This document shows positions 6,827-13,544 of a stretch of DNA of 38,314 bases, piece after piece. The stretch is from Nostoc punctiforme NIES-2108 (lineage in GTDB: Bacteria; Cyanobacteriota; Cyanobacteriia; Cyanobacteriales; Nostocaceae): NCBI GenBank assembly GCA_003326195.1, contig LXQE01000107.1, forward strand, positions 84,031 to 122,344. The letters run 5' to 3'. A program made the translations under genes and the position numbers. The notes under the pieces were generated by a model, which ran no database searches, was not told the origin of the DNA, and worked only from the letters and a program-made list of their open reading frames with translations. Each line of letters opens with the position of its first letter. Position 1 is the first letter of the stretch.

Positions 6827-7901
6827 TCATAACCTGATGTAAGTAAAAAGGAGTGATGAGATTTTATAGCACTGACACCTTACCCATCACCCCTTATAAC
6901 TTGCGCGTTGATTAGCTGTTACGCATTGTTAAATTACACCAGCTTACTACTTCATTTATCCTCTAACTAAAGAGGCGGATAATTATTAAGTTAATACGTG
7001 CTTCTCTATACAAATATTTTTAACTTATTAATATCTATCTTTGCAATTTTAGATATATTTAGTCCCACTATTGCTTGTTCTCACTAGTTTTACTCGTTAC
7101 CTGTGCCAGATATTTCCATAATGAATTTGAAAATCGAAAGGCTTAGATTCCCAACTTCTCAAAGAAGTGGGGAACTTTATTAATAGACAACGTATTTAGA
7201 ATCACAAACAAACTTAACTTAGATTCTATGTCTTTAGTAGTAGTTGCTTGATTCTTGTGATGGAAGTTGGCGACAGTCTTATCAGTTATTCTTAATAAAA
7301 ATGGAAACAATTATCATTAGCACTAAATCATTCATTGGGGGAATGACAAAGCGGGTTCAATAATAATAGTCATAAATTAAGGTTGAGATGTCGGGTTTTG
7401 CGAGTCTGCTATCTTATCTAATTTCTTTGCTAGTCAGCATTTTGACTGGTTTATCAGTTTAGTCAAAAATTAGCATAATCTTAGATTGGGAGATTTGGCA
7501 CTCGTCTTTAGCCGAGTTTACCGAATTTTACCACCAAAGGTAGAAGTAATACTTAGCAAAACCCCGTAAAATTTATTCTTTGATTTTTTGTTAAAAAACA
7601 TCCGAGTGGCGCAAGTTCTTAATGGACACTTTGTAACTTGCTAAATTCAATTTACTTTTGAGTATCCAGGTTGAATGCGACACGTGTCATTTCAAAACTG
7701 GTTTATTTATAACGCCTGTAGGATATAAATTGTCGAAAACCTAAAATAAATGTAATTTGACAAGTTCAATTGAATAAAAATTGCAGTTTACAACCAGTTA
7801 AATTTATCACTCAGCCAAATTACAAGTGCTGCAATTTTTTCAAGGATTTACTTGGTATATTTTTTTGCTCAACCTCTGCAAGCAAGTAGCGGGAATTTAA
7901 G
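6827..7901. other. Long intergenic region before the PAS-Crp gene
   Basis: About 1.1 kb of AT-rich sequence without a normal-size gene. It holds a degenerate 12-bp palindrome at 7148-7174 (TTCCCAACTTCT / AGAAGTGGGGAA, one mismatch, a common Nostoc repeat type), one tiny hydrophobic ORF at 7388-7462 (listed separately) and no clear terminator. Much of it may be the regulatory region of the downstream transcription factor. Confidence 0.6.
7388..7462 (+). CDS. Possible 24-residue hydrophobic peptide
   Basis: An ATG preceded by TAAGG (5 nt spacing) opens a 24-codon frame rich in Leu, Ser, Ile and Val (SLLSYLISLLVSILTGLSV) that could form one membrane helix. TTTTGACT (7440-7447) and AGTCAAAA (7461-7468) form an 8-bp stem across the stop codon. 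AT-rich spacers often give such frames by chance, so this is a low-confidence call. Confidence 0.22.
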   Translation: MSGFASLLSYLISLLVSILTGLSV

Positions 7902-9071
7902 GTGAATATAGAAAAATTTATCCAACGCGCAGAAGTATTGCACAAGCGTTTAGCAGATTTATACCAAACTGCTAGTGTATTACCTTGGATTTCCCCGGAT
8001 TTGCTGCCGCAAGCTTTTAAGGAACTTTATAACACCTCGAAAATAGTACAGTTAGCGGCAGAGGAACTTTATCAGCAAAACGAGGAACTAGTAAAAACAC
8101 GAAATTGGCTAGAAGCAGAACGCAAACACTATCAAGATTTATTCGACTTGGCGCCCGACGGCTATTTAGTGACTAATACAGAAGGAATCATTCAAGAAGC
8201 TAACTTGACCGTAGCTAAGTTACTCAATGTTTCAAAGCAATTTCTAGTGGGCAAATCAATGATTAGCTTCGTCCCTCTAGAAGAACGTCAGCACCTTCGC
8301 AGCGAAATCATTCAGCTATCACAATCAAACAGAGCTAGAGAGCTATTGATACGCTTGCAACAACGTCATGGTGAATTTTTTGATGCAGCTTTGACAGTGG
8401 CAGTTACCCGCAATCCGCAGGAAAAGGCAACGTCTCTACGCTGGATAGTACGTAATATCACTGAACGTAAACGAGTAGAATCAGCAGTAGTCAAGAATGA
8501 CAGCGACCTCTTCAATAATCGTCCCGTAGATAAATATTCTAAAGGAGAAACTATTCCCCTCAACCCATTAGTAATTTTGTATGTTTCTCAGGGTTTAGTC
8601 AAACTCAGTACCTACTGTGAAACGGGTGAAGAAGTGCTGATAGGATTGGCAACGGCAGGAATGGTTTTTGGCTCTAGTTTGACATCTTTAAACATTTACC
8701 AAGCAACAGTTCTCGCTGATGTTGAGTTAGTGTCAATTTACGCGGCAGAGATGGCAGCTTCTCCAACACTGAGCCATACGCTTTTACCAAAAATTAATCA
8801 GCGGTTACAGCAAACAGAATCTTTTTTAGTCATTTGTGGAAGACGGCGGGTACAAGAACGCTTGCACCACCTATTACAACTTTTGAAACGAGAAGTGGGT
8901 GAAACTGTACCAGAGGGAACTCGTTTAAGTGTTCGCTTTACTCACGAAGATTTTGCTAGCGCCTGCTGCACCACTAGGGTAACAATTACAAGATTGATGG
9001 GCAAATTACAAGAAGAAGGTATAATCAGTTTCGACTTAAAAAAACACATTATCTTGAGAGATTTTGATTAA
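7902..9071 (+). CDS. PAS-domain Crp/Fnr-family transcription regulator
   Basis: The 389-residue protein joins three parts. Residues 1-76 are a helical, probably coiled-coil lead. Residues about 77-195 are a PAS domain (YQDLFDLAPDGYLVTNTEGI, ending in the typical WIVRNITERKR). Residues about 215-389 are a Crp/Fnr module with a cNMP-binding-like barrel (VSQGLVKLSTYCETGEEVLI, AGMVFGSSL) and a winged helix (FTHEDFASACCTTRVTITRLMGKLQEEGII), close in style to NtcA. The cyclic-nucleotide phosphate-binding RxA-type residues are not evident, so the signal may come through the PAS domain instead. The start is GTG, with GGGAA upstream. It stands alone after a 1.1-kb gap. Its target genes are unknown. 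Confidence 0.9.
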   Translation: MNIEKFIQRAEVLHKRLADLYQTASVLPWISPDLLPQAFKELYNTSKIVQLAAEELYQQNEELVKTRNWLEAERKHYQDLFDLAPDGYLVTNTEGIIQEANLTVAKLLNVSKQFLVGKSMISFVPLEERQHLRSEIIQLSQSNRARELLIRLQQRHGEFFDAALTVAVTRNPQEKATSLRWIVRNITERKRVESAVVKNDSDLFNNRPVDKYSKGETIPLNPLVILYVSQGLVKLSTYCETGEEVLIGLATAGMVFGSSLTSLNIYQATVLADVELVSIYAAEMAASPTLSHTLLPKINQRLQQTESFLVICGRRRVQERLHHLLQLLKREVGETVPEGTRLSVRFTHEDFASACCTTRVTITRLMGKLQEEGIISFDLKKHIILRDFD

Positions 9072-9359
9072 TTAATTCGCTGTGATCGCAGCATTTTGAT
9101 AATTATTTACTGTGCTGATATACTTACACGTAATTAAAATTCACAGTGTCTTGCAACGTTGTGAAGGTCTGGGATTTGAGGCGAAGATCGATACCCATTG
9201 TGCTAAGTAAAACTTTGCGTAAAAATGTAGCGTTTTTAAATTTACAGAGACGTAACGCTATGCAAACAGGTAATTCAAAATGTACCCAAAATAATGTATA
9301 TGTGATTGAGGGCGTATTGCTAAAATCGCGATGTCTAGTACAGCACGGTGGAAGTAAAC
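9072..9359. other. Intergenic, no supported gene
   Basis: A short GCTGTGATCGCAGC palindrome just after the stop of the PAS-Crp gene is a possible weak terminator. An open frame starting with GTG at 9146 runs through this stretch into the repeats downstream; its composition looks non-coding and it was not accepted. Confidence 0.45.
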
Positions 9360-9412
9360 CACCTCTTCGGGTGACGCTACGAGACGTTAAATGCGAACGC
9401 AGGCTCGCTAAC
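9360..9412. repeat. Dispersed repeat, copy B
   Basis: From 9372 the series TGACGCTACGAGACGTTAAA, GCGAACGCAGG, CTCGCTAAC repeats, with small changes, the element at 2535-2590. It is followed directly by a branched palindromic element. Confidence 0.65.
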
Positions 9413-9478
9413 GGCAGTTCCTCATGGGGGGAACCCCCTTGGCGCTAGCCTCTCCCTTTGGGAGAAGACCGGACTGCC
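9413..9478. repeat. Three-stem (branched) palindromic repeat
   Basis: Outer arms GGCAGT (9413-9418) and ACTGCC (9473-9478) enclose two hairpins, GGGGG-GAA-CCCCC (9426-9438) and TCTCCC-TTT-GGGAGA (9451-9465). The layout resembles multi-stem intergenic repeats of Nostocales and lies about 110 bp upstream of the likely glpK start. Confidence 0.65.
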
Positions 9479-9534
9479 TCACCATTTAAAATCTATGAAA
9501 CGCTTACGCTGTCTTCATTTTTAATTTTTAATTC

Positions 9535-9575
9535 CGCCTTGCGGTACTAGGTTGGGCTACGCCTACGCAGCATTC
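9535..9575. repeat. Dispersed repeat core GGGCTACGCCTACGC (copy 2)
   Basis: The exact 15-mer at 9554-9568 lies immediately upstream of glpK and reads open into its frame. A TTG start inside it (9552) is therefore an unlikely real start. Confidence 0.65.
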
Positions 9576-9584
9576 AAAGCAGCT

Positions 9585-11099
9585 ATGCACACATTTGGCA
9601 CAAAAATTCCATCATTGGGCTACATTTTAGCACTGGATTTAGGTACGACAGGCAACCGCGCCTTTGTATTTAACGCAGACGGCAAGATTGTTGGGCAAGC
9701 ATATAAAGAATTAACTCAGTATTATCCTCAGCCAGGATGGTTAGAACATGACCCTCAACAAATCTGGCAGGATACCTGTTGGGTGATGCAAACCGCAATT
9801 GCAAATGCCCAGATTACGCCATCAGCGATCGCAGCTTTGGGACTAACTGTACAGCGCGAAACCTGCTTGATTTGGGACAAAACTACTGGTAAACCACTCC
9901 ATAGAGCAATCGTTTGGCAAGATCGCCGCACTGCTCCCCTTTGTCACCAGTTACAAGAGCAAGGTTACGCTGATGAAATTTACGATCGCACCGGATTAAT
10001 TATCGATGCCTATTTTTCTGCTACCAAACTTAGATGGCTATTAGATAATTTTCCAGATGTTGACCAGAACAATGTCTTAGCAGGCACTATTGATACCTGG
10101 GTGCTGTGGAATCTCACTGGTGGGAAAGTTCATGCTACTGACCACAGTAACGCCAGCCGGACAATGCTAATGAATCTCAAAACCTGTGAATGGGATGAGA
10201 ATTTACTTAAACTATTTCAAATCCCGGCTCATATTTTGCCCCAGATTCAGCCGAGTTTAGGAGTATTTGGAGTTACTGATGCGACTTTATTGGGTGCGGA
10301 AATTCCCATCACTGCCATCTTGGGAGATCAGCAAGCGGCTTTATTTGGTCATGGCTGCGATCGCCCCGGTTTGATGAAATGCACTTACGGTACTGGTAGC
10401 TTTTTAGTTGCTCATACAGGTAATCAAATTGTGCGATCGCACCATCAACTCATTTCGACAGTGGCATGGACACAAGCAAATTCAAAAGATACTTTAGATG
10501 TCGGCTATGCCTTAGAGGGCAGTATGTTTACCAGTGGTACTTGTATTCAATGGTTGCGCGATCGCCTGAAGCTGATTAAAACTGCTGCTGAAACTGAAGC
10601 GATGGCCAATCAGGTAAAAGATAACGGCGGAGTCTACTTTGTGCCAGCATTTAGTGGACTGGGCGCACCCTACTGGGATATGAGCGCGAGGGGAGCCTTT
10701 TTCGGCATTACCGCCAGTGTACAACCAGAGCATCTAGTTCGCGCTGTGTTGGAAGCGATCGCTTATCAAGTTCTGGAAGTGGTGCAGGCGATAAATGCAT
10801 CTAGCGGTACTCCAGTTGGGCGATTAACCGTAGATGGTGGTGCTTGCGAGAATAATTTTTTGATGCAGTTTCAAGCTGATGTCTTAGGTATTCCAGTTGA
10901 ACGTCCGATAATGCGCGATACCACCGTTCAGGGTGCAGCATTTGCGGCAGGTTTAGCTGTAGGATTTTGGGAGAGCTATGAAGCACTGGTGGAACAACGG
11001 CAAATTGAGCGTGTGTTTGAACCAAGGAACAATTTCCCCTTGTCCAACTTTGGTACTTGGCAAAAGGCAGTGAAACGTACTCTGGCTTGGGAGGAGTAG
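9585..11099 (+). CDS. glpK: Glycerol kinase
   Basis: GlpK phosphorylates glycerol to sn-glycerol 3-phosphate with ATP. The 504-residue product has the FGGY-family layout: N-terminal phosphate-binding loop LALDLGTTGNRAFVF, substrate motif QRETCLIWDKTTGKPLHRAI followed by VWQDRRTA, the segment DAYFSATKLRWLLDN, catalytic-region ILGDQQAALFGHG, then TYGTGSFLVAHTG, PAFSGLGAPYWD and the C-terminal LTVDGGACENNFLMQFQAD. I chose ATG 9585 rather than TTG 9552 because the extra 11 residues come from a dispersed repeat and precede the conserved region. No glpF or glpD lies nearby, so glycerol uptake and oxidation genes are elsewhere. The 3' end (GGAGGAG then TAG) supplies a ribosome-binding site for a tiny ORF. 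Confidence 0.95.
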   Translation: MHTFGTKIPSLGYILALDLGTTGNRAFVFNADGKIVGQAYKELTQYYPQPGWLEHDPQQIWQDTCWVMQTAIANAQITPSAIAALGLTVQRETCLIWDKTTGKPLHRAIVWQDRRTAPLCHQLQEQGYADEIYDRTGLIIDAYFSATKLRWLLDNFPDVDQNNVLAGTIDTWVLWNLTGGKVHATDHSNASRTMLMNLKTCEWDENLLKLFQIPAHILPQIQPSLGVFGVTDATLLGAEIPITAILGDQQAALFGHGCDRPGLMKCTYGTGSFLVAHTGNQIVRSHHQLISTVAWTQANSKDTLDVGYALEGSMFTSGTCIQWLRDRLKLIKTAAETEAMANQVKDNGGVYFVPAFSGLGAPYWDMSARGAFFGITASVQPEHLVRAVLEAIAYQVLEVVQAINASSGTPVGRLTVDGGACENNFLMQFQADVLGIPVERPIMRDTTVQGAAFAAGLAVGFWESYEALVEQRQIERVFEPRNNFPLSNFGTWQKAVKRTLAWEE

Positions 11100-11102
11100 C
11101 TG

Positions 11103-11216
11103 ATGCAATTTCTGAAATTAGAGGGACAAACAGTCACAATTGATTTAATGGATTATTCTCTTCCTCCTATCGAACCAATCCTGAGCTTTTTCGTGTGGAT
11201 GGTGAAAGCAGGTTAA
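11103..11216 (+). CDS. Small ORF coupled to glpK, 37 residues
   Basis: The ATG lies 3 nt after the glpK stop codon, and the glpK end GGAGGAG gives an ideal Shine-Dalgarno sequence about 6 nt before it. The product begins MQFLKLEGQTVTIDL, ends ILSFFVWMVKAG and matches nothing I know. It could be a real small protein, or the remaining start of a longer gene cut short. The good initiation site and tight spacing are the only support. Confidence 0.4.
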   Translation: MQFLKLEGQTVTIDLMDYSLPPIEPILSFFVWMVKAG

Positions 11217-11288
11217 TCTCATTCAAAAATCGATCGTTAAAATAACTCTTACTTTGTCAAAATATCACTCTCATATAATAAAAAGCGC

Positions 11289-12263
11289 ATGACTACTAAA
11301 CCGAAGATTTTCATTGATGGGGAATCGGGAACCACAGGCTTACAAATTTACTCACGCCTGAACCAGCGTGATGACATCGAGTTAGTTAGCATTGAAGCAT
11401 CTAAACGTAAAGATGCAACTGAGCGAACTAAACTAATCAATGCTGTTGATGTTATCATTCTCTGCCTACCTGATGATGCAGCCCGTGAAGCTGTTAGCTT
11501 AGTCAGTAATACTAGGGTTAAAATCCTTGATGCTAGCACTGCCCATCGCACCTCTAAAGACTGGGTATATGGCTTCCCTGAACTAAATCCAGGACAACGA
11601 GAGAAAATCGCCAGCGCCCAGTTTGTCAGCAATCCGGGCTGTTATCCCACAGGATTTTTAGCTTGTATTCGTCCGTTGATTGCTAAAGGACTCCTGAACA
11701 GTAACTTTCCCATCACCGTTAATGCAGTATCAGGTTACTCTGGTGGCGGAAAGAATCTTATAAAACAGTATCATAGCTTCCACGAACAGCAAGCCGGAGC
11801 AGAATCACTCTACCCTTATGGCATCTACGGTTTGCAGTTTGGGCATAAGCACGTCAAAGAAATGCAACATTATTCAGGGTTAGCATCACCGCCGCTATTC
11901 GTACCCGCAGTGGGAGATTTTGAGCAGGGGATGCTAGTACAGATACCTTTGCCACTGGGAAGTTTAGATAATCCACCATCAGGTAAGGTTATCTATGAAG
12001 CGATCGCTGACTACTACCAAAGTGAAAAGTTTGTGCAGGTTGCTCCATTCCAAGATTCTACACTGCTTAGAGACGGAACATTTCTGGATGCAATCGCACT
12101 GAATAATACCAATATTGTTCAGGTTTTTGTATTCGCCAATGACACCACTAAAGAAGCGTTGCTAGTTGCTCGTCTTGACAATCTGGGTAAAGGCGCATCA
12201 GGAGCCGCAGTCCAAAACCTAAACATCATGCTCGGTTTTCCAGAAGAGTTGGGATTGTTATGA
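11289..12263 (+). CDS. argC: N-acetyl-gamma-glutamyl-phosphate reductase (type 2)
   Basis: ArgC reduces N-acetylglutamyl phosphate with NADPH in arginine synthesis. The 324-residue protein has the nucleotide-binding start IFIDGESGTTGLQI, the DASTAHR segment (residues 81-87) and the active-site motif NPGCYPTG with Cys118, plus AVSGYSGGGK and a later GLQFGHKHVKEM with the catalytic-region histidines. Length and the short N-terminus fit the type 2 (AstB-unrelated, shorter) ArgC group, distinct from the about 350-residue type 1 common in cyanobacteria, so a second argC may exist elsewhere in the genome. The ATG at 11289 has TATAAT at 11274-11279 just before it, so a nearly leaderless transcript is possible. 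STRR sequences follow the gene. Confidence 0.93.
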   Translation: MTTKPKIFIDGESGTTGLQIYSRLNQRDDIELVSIEASKRKDATERTKLINAVDVIILCLPDDAAREAVSLVSNTRVKILDASTAHRTSKDWVYGFPELNPGQREKIASAQFVSNPGCYPTGFLACIRPLIAKGLLNSNFPITVNAVSGYSGGGKNLIKQYHSFHEQQAGAESLYPYGIYGLQFGHKHVKEMQHYSGLASPPLFVPAVGDFEQGMLVQIPLPLGSLDNPPSGKVIYEAIADYYQSEKFVQVAPFQDSTLLRDGTFLDAIALNNTNIVQVFVFANDTTKEALLVARLDNLGKGASGAAVQNLNIMLGFPEELGLL

Positions 12264-12296
12264 AAGCGAGTTAAGCGGTGAGGAGTGGGGAGTAGG

Positions 12297-12332
12297 GGAG
12301 CAGAGGAGCAGAGGAGCAGAGGAGCAGAGGAG
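12297..12332. repeat. Tandem repeat AGCAGAGG(A), about four units
   Basis: Nine-base units GCAGAGGA are repeated four times in a row between argC and the convergent DUF1350 gene. Confidence 0.8.
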
Positions 12333-12365
12333 AAGTTGCAGTAAGTTTTTCCTCTGTGCCTCATG

Positions 12366-12392
12366 TGCCCAATGCCCAATGCCCAATGCCCA
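12366..12392. repeat. Tandem repeat CCCAATG, about three to four units
   Basis: Seven-base units CCCAATG abut the stop codon of the minus-strand DUF1350 gene, forming its immediate 3' flank. Confidence 0.8.
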
Positions 12393-13391
12393 TTATCTTG
12401 ATTTTTCTTTCAGTTCCTCAAGCAATTGAATTACATTATGCTCAAATGCTTTGTTTCGCTCTTGAACTGATTCAATTAACGGTTTATCAAAAAGATTAAT
12501 AACATATTTAGCTAGCTGAATACCTAAAGGTCTTAAATGTCCACCTGCTACAGTTTTCCGAAAATCTTGAGGTGGCTTTTGCAGAATATTAGTAAACCAT
12601 TCACAGGTTGATTTAGCAATATTGTCTGATTTGAAACAGACTAAACCCATGATATTAAATAGCCCACTATCCTTAATTAAATACTGAGTTTCTTCAACAG
12701 TTGGTTTCACACCCCAACCAAGATTATCGATGATATCCGCTATAAATTTAGGACGAATTGCGCTCCCTGTGTCAGCAATAGCAGGTGCTAATAGGATAGA
12801 AACCTGTCCTTTAATGAAGACACTGTTAATATTGATATTCTTATGCACATAAGTGTAAATTAATTTTTTAACTTCATACGTTTTTCGCGTTAGTTCATCA
12901 AAGAGAATGTTAATGTCTGCAATAACACTTTCTATCTCTGACTCATCGGAAGTTTTAGATAGTAGCTTCCGAATAAACTGCTCTCTATCTTGACGCTCTG
13001 GAGGTAGAGCAGTAAATCCTTCTAACAGCGAGATATATTTACAGCCAAGGCTATGTCCAATCCAAGAAAAGTTTTTATCATCTAGATAGGCTTCATAATC
13101 ATATCCTGCAACACTTGCCATTTTTACAAGCTCTGGCAGAATTTCATACTGTTCTCTCATGAGAAAACCAGCTTCTACATAATGGTTAAAAGTAAAATTA
13201 AATGGCAAAAGAATAATTGTATATCCCTGCTCAAATAGAGATTGAAGCAGATAACGATAAAAAAGCATAGGGACAAATGTACCAAAGAAAGCTCCGGCAA
13301 TAAATTGAATTACCCCTTTAGGCTTTGGATGTAGAGCAACCCAACTGTGAGAAACTGGTTTAAATCTCAGTTTTAGATTCATATTTACCAT
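12393..13391 (-). CDS. DUF1350 family alpha/beta-hydrolase-like protein
   Basis: The 332-residue protein fits DUF1350, a family of cyanobacteria and plastids. Features are the N-terminal SWVALHPKPKGVIQFIAGAF, the segment PMLFYRYLLQSLFEQGYTII and the nucleophile elbow IGHSLGCK with Ser114, which suggests an alpha/beta hydrolase fold. The C-terminal GGHLRPLG could hold the catalytic histidine. A central insertion (about 140-190, FIRKLLSKTSDESEIESVI...) is less typical. The substrate is unknown. The ATG at 13391 is preceded by about 150 bp separating it from the DUF11 cluster on the same strand, and no shared function with that cluster is apparent. Confidence 0.85.
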   Translation of the reverse strand: MVNMNLKLRFKPVSHSWVALHPKPKGVIQFIAGAFFGTFVPMLFYRYLLQSLFEQGYTIILLPFNFTFNHYVEAGFLMREQYEILPELVKMASVAGYDYEAYLDDKNFSWIGHSLGCKYISLLEGFTALPPERQDREQFIRKLLSKTSDESEIESVIADINILFDELTRKTYEVKKLIYTYVHKNININSVFIKGQVSILLAPAIADTGSAIRPKFIADIIDNLGWGVKPTVEETQYLIKDSGLFNIMGLVCFKSDNIAKSTCEWFTNILQKPPQDFRKTVAGGHLRPLGIQLAKYVINLFDKPLIESVQERNKAFEHNVIQLLEELKEKSR

Positions 13392-13544
13392 GACTTATTT
13401 GTAGGTATATGCTGAATCTCCAAACTGAAATTATTGCTTTTCGGATTATTCAAAAGATATTTTTACAAAACTGCGATCGCTTTGTTAACGAATAGCCGGA
13501 ACTCTCCTAATGGCCTTAATTCCACTAGTTAGCCGTGGTTAAAG

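Noticed and set aside
9146..9448. 100-codon open frame upstream of glpK
   Set aside because: Its second half is dispersed-repeat sequence read in one frame, its composition is not protein-like, and it has only a GTG start without a clear ribosome-binding site.
9552..9584. TTG start giving glycerol kinase 11 more residues
   Set aside because: The added residues come from a dispersed repeat also found at 5166 and 33459; the conserved protein begins after ATG 9585.
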